Source of the DNA: Pseudomonas sp. WN033
GTDB lineage: Bacteria > Pseudomonadota > Gammaproteobacteria > Pseudomonadales > Pseudomonadaceae
Direction: 5' to 3'
DNA: 64,000 bases
Assembly (NCBI GenBank): GCA_002287035.1
Contig: NSKG01000001.1
Location: 590,210 to 654,209, forward strand
Part shown: positions 48,111 to 56,835 of the stretch, piece after piece
Position numbering within the stretch: the stretch's first letter is position 1
Layout of the letters: every line of letters begins with the position of its first letter
The notes under the pieces: model-generated
Database searches by the model: none
What the model saw: only the letters and a program-made list of their open reading frames with translations
What the model was told of the DNA's origin: nothing
Made by a program: the position numbers and the translations under genes

Positions 48111-48131
48111 GTTGTACCAGTATTGTACAAC
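48111..48131. promoter_or_regulatory. Palindromic operator in the LitR-fol intergenic region
   Basis: Perfect inverted repeat GTTGTAC-N7-GTACAAC (21 bp), 67 bp before the regulator start and about 138 bp before folM. The TTGTAC arm on the minus strand could double as a -35 box of the regulator gene, with the AT-rich TTAATTAA (48102-48109) as -10 region. It is a good candidate for the LitR binding site. That assignment is inferred from its symmetry and position. Confidence 0.6.
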
Positions 48132-48219
48132 AGCGCAAACACTGTAACACTTTGCAGAACAACCAGAGCGGTTAAAGGTATCCGGACCACAACGCGCTAC
48201 AGTCCCGGGCAGGTTTGCA

Positions 48220-48228
48220 TGATAATAT
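48220..48228 (+). promoter_or_regulatory. Candidate extended -10 element for folM
   Basis: TGA-TAATAT, 40 bp before the folM start, with no convincing -35 box. This is compatible with an activated or light-derepressed promoter. It is weak evidence on its own. Confidence 0.4.
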
Positions 48229-48268
48229 TCATCGCCCGTCCAGAACATGGACACCCAGAAGGCTGAAG

Positions 48269-48970
48269 ATGAACGACACCCCAGCAGTGCTGATTACCGG
48301 CGGCGCCCAACGCGTTGGCCTGCACTGTGCGCGTCGATTCGCCGAGGATGGCTACCCGGTGATCATCACCTGCCGGCGGCTGCGGCAGGAGTGGCAGGCA
48401 AATCCGTTACAGGGCATTGAGCCGATCCTCGCCGACTTTTCCACCCAGGCCGGAATCGAACAGTTGGCCGCTCAGCTCCACGAGCGCGGCACCCGGTTGC
48501 GGGCACTGATTCACAATGCCTCGCTCTGGCTCGATGACAGCCATGCCAGCGAAAGCTTCCAGCAGATGTTCATGGTCCACATGCAGGCCCCCTATCTGCT
48601 GAACCTGGCCTGCGCCGATCTGTTCCCCTGCGACCAACCAGCCGACATCATCCACCTGAGCGATGACGTGACCCGTCGCGGCAGTGCCAAGCATATCGCC
48701 TACGCCGCCAGCAAATCTGGCCTGGAAGGAATGACCCGCTCCTTCGCGGCCCGTTTTGCACCACGGATCAAGGTCAATGCCATCGCCCCGGCCCTGATCA
48801 TGTTCAACGACGGCGACAGCCCCGCCTATCGGGAACGGGCACTGGTCAAATCGGCCCTGGGTATCGAGCCCGGCCCGGAAGTGGTCTACCAGTCCATGCG
48901 CTACCTGATGGACAACCCTTACGTCACAGGTACCTGCCTTGAGCTGAACGGCGGCAGGCACCTCAAATAA
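48269..48970 (+). CDS. folM: Dihydromonapterin/dihydrofolate reductase FolM
   Basis: A 233-residue short-chain dehydrogenase that reduces dihydromonapterin, used to make tetrahydromonapterin in Pseudomonas. The cofactor motif [19 protein letters not shown] and active-site YAASKSG are visible. The C-terminus [12 protein letters not shown] fits. The ATG at 48269 is chosen for its position next to [12 protein letters not shown]. It heads folM-folE-folX. Confidence 0.92.
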   Translation: MNDTPAVLITGGAQRVGLHCARRFAEDGYPVIITCRRLRQEWQANPLQGIEPILADFSTQAGIEQLAAQLHERGTRLRALIHNASLWLDDSHASESFQQMFMVHMQAPYLLNLACADLFPCDQPADIIHLSDDVTRRGSAKHIAYAASKSGLEGMTRSFAARFAPRIKVNAIAPALIMFNDGDSPAYRERALVKSALGIEPGPEVVYQSMRYLMDNPYVTGTCLELNGGRHLK

Positions 48971-48989
48971 TCAGTACGGAATTTCCGCC

Positions 48990-49553
48990 ATGAGCCTTGA
49001 AAAACTGACCCAGAATTATCACGACATCCTCTCCAACCTTGGCGAGGACCCAGACCGTGGTGGCCTCAAGGACACCCCCAAACGGGCAGCCAAGGCCATG
49101 CAGTTCCTGTGTCGCGGCTATGACCAGTCGCTGGAGGAAATCGTCAACGGCGCGCTGTTCGAGTCGGACAACGATGAAATGGTGATCGTCAAGGACATCG
49201 AGTTGTACTCACTGTGCGAGCATCACATGCTGCCCTTTATCGGCAAGGCCCACGTCGCCTACATTCCGACCGGCAAGGTTATCGGCCTGTCCAAGGTTGC
49301 CCGCATCGTCGACATGTTCGCCCGACGCCTGCAAATCCAGGAGAACCTGACCCGGCAGATCGCCGAAGCCCTGCAGTCGGTTACCGAAGCACGCGGTGTT
49401 GCGGTCGTGATCGAAGCCAAGCACATGTGCATGATGATGCGCGGCGTCGAGAAGCAGAACTCATCGATGTACAGCTCGGTCATGCTTGGCGCCTTCCGCG
49501 AATCGGTCAACACCCGCCAGGAGTTCCTGCAACTGATCACTCGAGGCCAGTAA
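48990..49553 (+). CDS. folE: GTP cyclohydrolase I
   Basis: 187 residues. Converts GTP to dihydroneopterin triphosphate, the entry to folate and monapterin. The zinc and active-site motifs [19 protein letters not shown] and the [16 protein letters not shown] segment are intact. It follows folM by 19 bp and precedes folX by 3 bp. Confidence 0.96.
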   Translation: MSLEKLTQNYHDILSNLGEDPDRGGLKDTPKRAAKAMQFLCRGYDQSLEEIVNGALFESDNDEMVIVKDIELYSLCEHHMLPFIGKAHVAYIPTGKVIGLSKVARIVDMFARRLQIQENLTRQIAEALQSVTEARGVAVVIEAKHMCMMMRGVEKQNSSMYSSVMLGAFRESVNTRQEFLQLITRGQ

Positions 49554-49556
49554 GTC

Positions 49557-49931
49557 ATGCAGCAGATTACTCCCGGCCTGGCCAGAATCCGGATCAAGAA
49601 CCTGCGCCTGCGTACCTATATCGGTATCAATGAAGAGGAAATCCTCAACCGCCAGGATGTAGTGATCAACGCGACCATTCTTTATCCTGCAAACCAGGCG
49701 GTAGAGGTCAACCAGATTGACCAGGCACTCAATTACCGGACCATCACCAAGGCCTTTATCCAGCATGTCGAAACCAACCGCTTCGCCCTGCTCGAACGCC
49801 TGACCCAGGAACTGCTGGATATCGTCATGGCCCATGCCCAGGTGCGCTATGCCGAGGTCGAAGTCGACAAGCCCCACGCCCTGCGTTTCGCCGATTCGGT
49901 CTCGATCACCCTGAGCGCCAGCCGCGACTGA
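49557..49931 (+). CDS. folX: Dihydroneopterin triphosphate 2'-epimerase FolX
   Basis: 124 residues. Epimerises dihydroneopterin triphosphate towards monapterin. It resembles dihydroneopterin aldolase (FolB) in fold; the length and the folM-folE-folX context support FolX. Visible are [17 protein letters not shown] and [17 protein letters not shown]. Confidence 0.9.
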   Translation: MQQITPGLARIRIKNLRLRTYIGINEEEILNRQDVVINATILYPANQAVEVNQIDQALNYRTITKAFIQHVETNRFALLERLTQELLDIVMAHAQVRYAEVEVDKPHALRFADSVSITLSASRD

Positions 49932-49987
49932 CACCGCCTGGTCAGCCAGGGAGGCAGCCTCGGCCAGGATCAATTATGCTTTTCAAA

Positions 49988-50010
49988 GGCCGGGCAACGA
50001 TTGCCCGGCC
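49988..50010. terminator. Stem-loop after folX
   Basis: A perfect 10-bp stem GGCCGGGCAA / TTGCCCGGCC with a 3-base loop, about 57 bp after the folX stop. It lacks a long T-run on the plus strand (CAAAGCC follows), so it is only a candidate terminator. Confidence 0.5.
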
Positions 50011-50061
50011 CAAAGCCTGCCAGTATCATCCATGCCAGTCCTGACCCACGCGGAGTAGATC

Positions 50062-50352
50062 ATGACCAATCAAGAGCGCATCGAACTGGAAGCCGCCGCC
50101 TTTCGCAACCTGGTGAGCCACCTGCGCAGCCGCAAGGACGTGCAGAACATCGACCTCATGACCCTGGCCGGCTTCTGCCGCAACTGCCTGGCCAAGTGGT
50201 ACAAGGCCGCCGCCGACGACATGGATATCGCCATCAGTATCGACGAGGCCCGCGAAGCCATCTACGGCATGCCCTATGCCGACTGGAAGAGCAAATACCA
50301 GAAAGAAGCCACGCCCGAGCAACAAGCCGCATTCGACAAGGCCCAGAAATAA
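50062..50352 (+). CDS. DUF1244-family protein
   Basis: 96 residues, recognised by the segment SRKDVQNIDLMTLAGFCRNCLAKWY, with two close cysteines. The family is widespread in proteobacteria and has no agreed function. The stop overlaps the next start as TAATG. Confidence 0.85.
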   Translation: MTNQERIELEAAAFRNLVSHLRSRKDVQNIDLMTLAGFCRNCLAKWYKAAADDMDIAISIDEAREAIYGMPYADWKSKYQKEATPEQQAAFDKAQK

Positions 50353-50702
50353 TGCAAAGCACGCAGTTCATCGCCAGCCTGGGTACGCCCAGCCACCGGT
50401 TTGCCGACACCCTGGCATTCATTGACGCCCACTACGACTATCAGCCCAGCGCCTTTCGCAACGGCGATGTCGCCAACAGCGCCGAACAGAACCAGGGGTC
50501 GTGCAAGGTCCTGGCCATGGCCCTGGTTCTGGGCCTGAGCGATCAGCAGGCTCTGTTGTGCTTTGCCGAACACTATCAGGCTGTACTCGACGATCCTGAA
50601 GGTGATGCCCACGGCAACATCCGCGCGCTGATGCGCCATGGCCTGGCCGGGGTCAGCTTCGAGCAGCGCCCTCTCGCTCGCCGCCAACCGGCACAAGGTT
50701 GA
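50352..50702 (+). CDS. HopJ type III effector family protein
   Basis: 116 residues of the HopJ family, named after a P. syringae effector but present in many non-pathogens. Typical segments are HRFADTLAFIDAHYDYQPSA, NQGSCKVLAMALVL and DPEGDAHGNIRALMRHG. Start ATG overlaps the DUF1244 stop, so both are translated together. No type III secretion gene is near, and a housekeeping role is more likely. Confidence 0.85.
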   Translation: MQSTQFIASLGTPSHRFADTLAFIDAHYDYQPSAFRNGDVANSAEQNQGSCKVLAMALVLGLSDQQALLCFAEHYQAVLDDPEGDAHGNIRALMRHGLAGVSFEQRPLARRQPAQG

Positions 50703-50712
50703 TGAACGACTG

Positions 50713-51198
50713 ATGGCAGTCAAACTCCTCAACCCCCAAGGCGACTTTCCCGCTGCCGGCCTGCTGCGCAGGCTGGCCGGAATGTTCTACGACTTTCTGT
50801 TGTGCGTGGCGCTGGTCATGGTCCTGACCCTGGGCTACCAGCAAGGGCTGCTGCGCGCCCTGTATGGCGCCGACACCCTGCTAGCGATGTCCGAAGCCGG
50901 CCAACTCGACCGCGACCCGCTGCTCGGCGTACTGCTGCTGCTCAGCCTGCTCACGTTCTTCATCGGCTTCTGGAGCTGGAAAGGCCAGACCCTGGGCATG
51001 CAGGCCTGGCGCGTCAGACTGCAACAGCCCGACGGCCGCTCGATCACCCTGCGCCAGGGCCTGATCCGCTTCTTCGTCGGCCTGGCCTCCTGGCTATGCG
51101 GCGGCCTCGGCCACCTGTGGATGCTCTGGGACAAGCAGTCCCGCAGCTGGCAGGACATCGCCTCGGGTACGCAGTTGGTTAGATTGCCCAAGCGGTGA
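50713..51198 (+). CDS. RDD-family membrane protein
   Basis: 161 residues with an RDD domain: LRRLAGMFYDFLLCV, three transmembrane helices (about 23-43, 70-90, 110-132), and the Asp of the RDD motif. Substrate unknown. The ATG at 50713 starts the family-like N-terminus. It converges with the IgaA-like gene, with 7 bp between the stops. Confidence 0.85.
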   Translation: MAVKLLNPQGDFPAAGLLRRLAGMFYDFLLCVALVMVLTLGYQQGLLRALYGADTLLAMSEAGQLDRDPLLGVLLLLSLLTFFIGFWSWKGQTLGMQAWRVRLQQPDGRSITLRQGLIRFFVGLASWLCGGLGHLWMLWDKQSRSWQDIASGTQLVRLPKR

Positions 51199-51205
51199 GG
51201 GGCCA

Positions 51206-53335
51206 TTAGTTGACAGGTCTTCTCACCAGTGACCGGACCAGAGTACGGGTTATTTTCCACAAAGCAGCGGGCACATGGAGCAGTAAAAGCAACAGAACCA
51301 GTAGCGTCCAGCAGGCTCTGATAACCCGGGAAACATCGGACTCACCGGGTTCACGGATGCCGAGCGTCAGCTTGATCGCACCATCTGCAGTTTGACCACG
51401 ACTGGTAACCACCCCTTCCAGATTGAAATTGTCAGACTGCTCGCCGCTTGCATAAGCGAGCAGTCTATCCGTCAACTTCTTCGGATCAGTATAGCCTTCA
51501 ACATAAGTCCGACTCTTGGACTTTGGCATCTCCACAGCCAACAGCACGCCCCCTGCTTGCAATGGCGCTAGCTGCTCGAATAGTGCGCGAATATTGTCTG
51601 CAATCACCTGTTGGCCAAGAAACCTCACTTGAAGGTTAAACCCGTCGATGTCAGCACGACTGATCAGTGGTGACCGCGGGGTTTCCCCCTCCTCCGCAGG
51701 CCGGACTGGATGAAATCCCTTGCGCAGAAATTCATCGGCCAAAACGCAAGCCATCAACGCAGAATTTGGCAACGATGGAGATAACTTTTGGCCGGGTTGG
51801 CCGTCAAAACACAAATTCCGAATGGCATCCACTGCTTGAGCGTGATTGACCACCACGAAGAGATCAGAGGAAAGAAAAGCCTCAAGTGGCACACTTCTGG
51901 GGAGGTCTTCAAGCTGAAGTCGATGGGCCTTGATAAGGGTAGCATCGTACATTTCCCACAAGTGCTCTATTCTGCGAGAAAACTCGATTGGTTGAGCAAT
52001 ACCTCCCCACCTCACCACATCGCAGTTTAGTCGGTACGATCCATACACAGAACTTGGCGCCCCTATCTGACAACGCCCGTCACCCTCAACTGCAATCAGA
52101 CTGCCGATCTGAGGTTTAGCTGCGATTACGTCTTCAGCTGACGCATAGAGTACAGGAGACAAGCCCTGAATATGGTGAAAACCCCATAGTACGTCAGCAA
52201 AGGGATTCTGTGATTCTGACTGAACCCACAGCAGCCCAAGGTAGGCTACAATCGCCAACACTAGGTGCCGCCCCCAGCGCAGAGGGCCACGATATGGTCG
52301 TTCCTGGTCCAGCGACAGCTTGCCGTTGAAACTGACACAGCTAAAATCCGTCACACGGACTTCTGCGCGCATAACAGCCCCGTCTGCCAGCTCGTGCTCC
52401 CAGTAATACGGCACGGTAAATGCCAACTTGTCCGATAACGCCACCGCATGCTCAGCGGCCCAGTCGGGATTGGCATGTGGCAGCAGCCGCAAAGGACCTT
52501 CGACAAGATTGACACCTACCGGCTCATGGCGCTTGCGCCGAAACCAGAACAGCCAGATTGCCAACACTGATAGACACAGTGCGACTACACCGCTCGCCCA
52601 CTGGCCGGACTCCTGACCAATAGCGAACAGATAAAACGCCAGAAGCCAAGTCAACCCTGAAAGCAATCCCAGCCCTGGACCTTTACGCCGTTTAAGCTCT
52701 GCAGGTGTTTCAGGTCGCTGAGCAAGGATTCGGACTGCACCAGCAGCCTCAGATATTGTTTGCTCTGCTTTAGCGTCGGCTGAATGCGTTAGTGTGCGCC
52801 TAAGCCGCTTGCCGACCACATCAAAACCAATAGCATGCTCGACAGCACCAGACTCCCCCGCCGTCCACCTCTCCAACTGGGCTTCTGTGAGCTTGAAACG
52901 CCTTTGCCCCTCGACAATATCGAATGTGTCATTGAACCGCAGCAAAATTGCGTAATGCCCTGCAAACACTACATCCGCAGACACGACGCTGTCGACCAGG
53001 TAGTCTCGTGCGTCGTAAGGCACCTTCACTTCAAGATTATTGATCATGTCAACAGCGGGTGGTTTATTCGGATCGCCACTGTCCTCACCAAGACGAAAAT
53101 GCACCCCTCTCAACCGATATACGCCTTTACTCCTTAGCGTGACCGGATCATGGGGCACTAAAGCTTCGAAAAGATAGGGCCGCAGGGCCTCTTCTTCTTC
53201 GACAGTGATCGAGCGAATAAATGGCGAACTCCGAATGAAGCTGTCAGCCGCCTTGGCCGCACGCGCCTGTTGATGACGGAAGCTTTTAAACTCTGCACTT
53301 CGCTCAGCAAGAGCAACCAAAACAGGCAAAGACAT
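51206..53335 (-). CDS. IgaA/UmoB-like membrane protein
   Basis: 709 residues from the ATG at 53335, which follows AGGAGA (the upstream in-frame codon adds 21 residues with no ribosome site). Hydrophobic helices lie about 221-239, 246-266, 356-373 and 672-692, with a large extracytoplasmic loop between the last two. The loop has the pairs EGDGRCQIG...RLNCDVVRWGG and FNLEGVVTSRG...LTLGIREPGE, which match IgaA (YrfF) in order and spacing. IgaA restrains the Rcs system in enterobacteria. An N-terminal helix found in IgaA is missing here. Function in this T6SS context is unknown. Confidence 0.65.
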   Translation of the reverse strand: MSLPVLVALAERSAEFKSFRHQQARAAKAADSFIRSSPFIRSITVEEEEALRPYLFEALVPHDPVTLRSKGVYRLRGVHFRLGEDSGDPNKPPAVDMINNLEVKVPYDARDYLVDSVVSADVVFAGHYAILLRFNDTFDIVEGQRRFKLTEAQLERWTAGESGAVEHAIGFDVVGKRLRRTLTHSADAKAEQTISEAAGAVRILAQRPETPAELKRRKGPGLGLLSGLTWLLAFYLFAIGQESGQWASGVVALCLSVLAIWLFWFRRKRHEPVGVNLVEGPLRLLPHANPDWAAEHAVALSDKLAFTVPYYWEHELADGAVMRAEVRVTDFSCVSFNGKLSLDQERPYRGPLRWGRHLVLAIVAYLGLLWVQSESQNPFADVLWGFHHIQGLSPVLYASAEDVIAAKPQIGSLIAVEGDGRCQIGAPSSVYGSYRLNCDVVRWGGIAQPIEFSRRIEHLWEMYDATLIKAHRLQLEDLPRSVPLEAFLSSDLFVVVNHAQAVDAIRNLCFDGQPGQKLSPSLPNSALMACVLADEFLRKGFHPVRPAEEGETPRSPLISRADIDGFNLQVRFLGQQVIADNIRALFEQLAPLQAGGVLLAVEMPKSKSRTYVEGYTDPKKLTDRLLAYASGEQSDNFNLEGVVTSRGQTADGAIKLTLGIREPGESDVSRVIRACWTLLVLLLLLLHVPAALWKITRTLVRSLVRRPVN

Positions 53336-53603
53336 TATGAGAAATCTCCTGGGCTTGCATAAAACACGACCAAGAGCATTCGCCCTGAGAGGTGACAAAG
53401 TGCCTGACTCTCAAAAGAGCTGACAGTCTGAATAAATGGATACGATATACACATAACAGGATGTCCTTATCCAGAATTAAGCGGCTAGGCTAGCGAGCAG
53501 AAAGCCAGCAGCAGGAGTCATGGCCTCAATGAGCCAGAGGCCTCAGTGGAATCAATACCAATACCGTTCGTGGCGAATCATGGTATTCAGGCGATCGCCC
53601 CCT

Positions 53604-53891
53604 TCAGACTGAAGGCTCGGAGCCAGGGTTACCAGCACTTGAAAGATCAGCCAATACCTTCTTTGCCCCAAAAACACCAATCAATCCAACGGGGACAAAG
53701 GGTACGCAACCAACGATAAACATTATTGCCCCGGCCTTGGCTTTGCCGGCACACACAAGCAACATCCCGACAGCACTGATGGCCACGAACGCGCCCATCC
53801 ACGGAACGACAGGCCTGTAATGCGGATCTGTGCTCAGAAAAACCAGTGCACCTACATGAATAGCCATCGCAATATACATACGAACACCCAT
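53604..53891 (-). CDS. Small membrane protein next to T6SS island
   Basis: 95 residues with three hydrophobic helices (about 5-21, 30-47, 53-75) and a polar C-terminus. Family not recognised. A GGAGAA ribosome site precedes the ATG. The 270 bp on its left (53336-53603) hold no gene that I can support. It might be a further immunity or chaperone protein, but there is no direct evidence. Confidence 0.55.
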   Translation of the reverse strand: MGVRMYIAMAIHVGALVFLSTDPHYRPVVPWMGAFVAISAVGMLLVCAGKAKAGAIMFIVGCVPFVPVGLIGVFGAKKVLADLSSAGNPGSEPSV

Positions 53892-54021
53892 TTACATTCT
53901 CCTTTTTGACCAACACAGTACTTATGATTTCTGATTTTTTTATCCAAGCAACCCGGTGATCGGCGCCTCATTCTCTGAATTGAGCTGAAGCTACTCAGGC
54001 GGGACCGCTACCGTGTTGCGG

Positions 54022-55058
54022 TCAGTGCATATACCGCACGTGCCGCACCATGATGTTCTGGCGGTCCATATTGACCTTACGGGTATCGGTGATTTCATTG
54101 ATACGCGCCTTGAACGTTTGCTCATCCATATCCCGCCAGTAGCGCGCAGGTCGACCAGCGCGCTGATCATGCTCGGCGGTGGTCGGATCAAGGTGACGAA
54201 ACGGTTCGAGGGTCGGAATATCCGGCAGCGGCTTGCTCACGTCCATGTATTGCTGCAAAAAGTCCCACAGCGCCACACAAGGCTCTTGCCGGTAAACTCG
54301 CCCCATCAGAACACTGAAATCAATGGCCGCCACTTGATAACGGTGCACCAGATTGAGCATGTGCTGAGGAAAGCCCTGACGGTCAGGGATGGTATGAATT
54401 GCCGCATCGAACTCGTAGAACGGTGCAACGAAGTTCCCCTCAATACCCAGCTTGCGAAACTGCCCCGGCTTACGGGCAAAGATAGTGACCAACCCGGTCT
54501 GACGATTCAGCTCCCAAACCGGGCCTTTGCGTGACGTCTTCAAAAGGTGGCGTTCAGGTACAAACTTGATGACCAAGTGCCCCAGTAGCCAACAGAAAGC
54601 AGACACTCCAGCACACCAGACCCATAAGGATAAAGTAACGCCTAGTCTTTGAGACCATGGCTCTTGATCGAAAGGGGCAAAAATTATGAACTCCGCAAGC
54701 AGAGCCGCAGTTACAACATAAAATGCTCCACGCCCAAGCCCAAACATATACAGCCAGAACTGTGTCCCCCCCTGAAGCGGGGCATACCTGAAACTCTCGT
54801 GATTAAACCGAGAATCCAATTGCCTGTCCAAGAGTGCTGTATACTCGGGCTGACTTTGTTCAAGTTCTTCATCTCGCTTTAGAGTTTCGGGTGCTACCCC
54901 CCTACGAAGCCAATCGGCAAAATATCCTGCGTATATCCCCACGGCAGCCGTTGGGACAATGCGCCCGTATGCCTCCTGACCTGTGGTGGCTGATCGGGAA
55001 TGCGGGTCGAGTCATAGGCCTGTGGGCCGTAGGTAGTGCGTGCGTCCGCGCTTATCAT
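54022..55058 (-). pseudogene. T6SS-associated membrane protein gene with apparent frameshift
   Basis: The downstream part (54022-54942, 306 residues from a GTG) has two hydrophobic helices (about 70-90, 100-125) and a C-terminal VWELNRQTGLVTIF segment of the kind found in DUF6708-like proteins. It lacks a natural N-terminus. In another frame an ATG at 55058 opens 54 residues (MISADARTTYGPQAYDSTRI...) that read on smoothly into LPW-GIYAGYFADWLRRG if one G is added to the GGGG run near 54940. The gene is probably a single ~347-residue frame interrupted by a one-base deletion, or carries a sequencing error. Confidence 0.65.
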
Positions 55059-55163
55059 ACTAACCACATCATCCCTGTCTCTGATCTAACTTACGCTGGA
55101 TATTCCACATACTGCGCCATCAGACTAAGGTGACTTCCTCCACCTCATGGGAGTTATACACAC
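55059..55163. other. Short gap between frameshifted gene and immunity copy 1
   Basis: About 105 bp upstream of the ATG at 55058. No ribosome site of good quality or RNA gene was recognised. The 53399-53603 interval and this one are the only non-coding parts of the island apart from the repeat leaders. Confidence 0.4.
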
Positions 55164-55934
55164 TCATCCAGCAAAAACGTACTTATAATTCCCGGGCACC
55201 ATCTGCACTTTGACGGACATCCTATCCTTGAATAGCCCCAAAACAGCTTCTTGCTGATCCAAACGAAAATAGATCGGATAGAGGTACATATGATGTTCCG
55301 GGTTACTCAGGTCAATCTCCTCATCCTTCACCACTTTGGTGGGGCCATCGACACTTAATGCCAGCAACCCTTTCTTTTCATCCAGCATCGCCTGACAGAT
55401 GTCGGACCACCTAAACTCATGTCGCCCGAACTTCTTATAAATCGTCTTGTAGTTCGAGTCCGCCCCCACCGAAGCAAGCAAAATCCCAACCAACGCAGGT
55501 CCAACCAAAGCCGCTATCGACAAACCAGGACTACTGATAAAGGTCATCAGGATGATGCCAACCACGATAAAGGGAAATATCCGCAAAAAGGTAAAGACCA
55601 GATCTGGGATATCCTGCCACTGGCAGACTTCCAAACGCTGCTCAGTAGCCCGATAGACAAATACGGTTTTTTCCATACCTATCTTGTAAAACAAAAAAAC
55701 GGACATCAGGAATGGAAAAACCAAACAAAACGCCAATAAATCATTACCGGAAAAATAAAAATATCCAGACAAAAAGAAAGGCACGCCTACCGGCAGTGCA
55801 AACACATACCACCAAACCATTATATTTCTATCAATCGCCTTAACGGTCCATGTCAGCACAGCCTGCTCATCAGCATGCTGCCACTCCATCCGGTCAGACA
55901 AATCCGGCGTCTTGCGCCATCCTGTGCGTCGCAT
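55164..55934 (-). CDS. Candidate T6SS immunity protein, copy 1
   Basis: 256 residues with two hydrophobic helix pairs (about 38-82 and 118-155) joined by a soluble segment. It shares residues 1-40 and 85-165 nearly unchanged with copies 2 and 3. Its first helix pair (VPFFLSGYFYFSGNDLLAF) is like copy 3, but its last ~95 residues are unlike either. Position directly after a pore-type effector suggests a membrane immunity protein. That function is inferred. Confidence 0.7.
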   Translation of the reverse strand: MRRTGWRKTPDLSDRMEWQHADEQAVLTWTVKAIDRNIMVWWYVFALPVGVPFFLSGYFYFSGNDLLAFCLVFPFLMSVFLFYKIGMEKTVFVYRATEQRLEVCQWQDIPDLVFTFLRIFPFIVVGIILMTFISSPGLSIAALVGPALVGILLASVGADSNYKTIYKKFGRHEFRWSDICQAMLDEKKGLLALSVDGPTKVVKDEEIDLSNPEHHMYLYPIYFRLDQQEAVLGLFKDRMSVKVQMVPGNYKYVFAG

Positions 55935-56002
55935 TACAACACTCCAAAATCAAGAAAACGCACAGATGAAAATGCACATCTTCGCCTTTTCAAGTTGCGA
56001 AA

Positions 56003-56767
56003 CTACCCAACAAATTCATATTTATAACGACCCTGCTCAAGCGAGACCCCTGCAGGAAGTTTTCTTTTTACAAACTCCACCACCTTGTCTTGCTGGTCCC
56101 TGCGAAAATAAAGGAGCGCTCCTTGAGTATTGTACTGCTCTGGATTTTCTACCTGTGCCGCCACATCTGGTGGCAACTCGTATGGCCACCGCAGCAAAAC
56201 CAAACCATGATATTCATCCAACATGGCATCAATCACCTCGTTCCAACGATATTCCGAGTGCTCCAAATTTTTATAGATTTTCTTATACCCAGAGTCAGCC
56301 CCAACAGATGCAATCAGGATACCCACCAGCGCCGGCCCAACCAAGGCCGCTATCGACAGCCCTGGGCTACTGATAAAAGTCATCAGGATGATACCAACTA
56401 CGAGAAAGGGAAATACCCGCAAAAAGGTAAAGACCAGATCTGGGATATCCTGCCACTGGCAGAGCTCCAAACGCTGCTCAGTAGCCCGATAGACAAATAC
56501 GGTTTTTTCCATACCTATTTTGTAAAATAAAAATGCCGCCACAGCCGCTCCGAAAAACATCGCCGAGGCCAACACAATATCAACCCAAAGAAAGCAAATA
56601 CCAAGCAACAGGGCTATACCCCCTGATATAAGTGACGGCAAACCTGAACACAGGATATTTCTATCAATCGCCTTAACGGTCCATGTCAGCACAGCCTGTT
56701 CATCAGCATGCTGCCACTCCATCCGGTCAGACAAATCCGGCGTCTTGCGCCATCCTGTGCGTCGCAT
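56003..56767 (-). CDS. Candidate T6SS immunity protein, copy 2
   Basis: 254 residues. The N-terminal 38 residues (MRRTGWRKTPDLSDRMEWQ...) and the middle helices (GLSIAALVGPALVGIL) match the other copies. The first helix pair (CSGLPSLISGGIALLLGICF) is unique to this copy. The C-terminal third (EHSEYRWNEVIDAMLDEYHG...) is almost identical to copy 3. The leader GGAGTGTTGTAATG repeats the 3' end of the effector gene. Immunity role inferred. Confidence 0.7.
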   Translation of the reverse strand: MRRTGWRKTPDLSDRMEWQHADEQAVLTWTVKAIDRNILCSGLPSLISGGIALLLGICFLWVDIVLASAMFFGAAVAAFLFYKIGMEKTVFVYRATEQRLELCQWQDIPDLVFTFLRVFPFLVVGIILMTFISSPGLSIAALVGPALVGILIASVGADSGYKKIYKNLEHSEYRWNEVIDAMLDEYHGLVLLRWPYELPPDVAAQVENPEQYNTQGALLYFRRDQQDKVVEFVKRKLPAGVSLEQGRYKYEFVG

Positions 56768-56835
56768 TACAACACTCCAAAATCAAGAAAACGCACAGAT
56801 GAAAATTCACATCTTCGCCTTTTCAAGTTGCGAAA

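Noticed and set aside
50352..50702. HopJ-type gene as a type III secreted effector
   Set aside because: No type III secretion genes or hrp box were seen. The family is widespread in non-pathogens and is translated with DUF1244.
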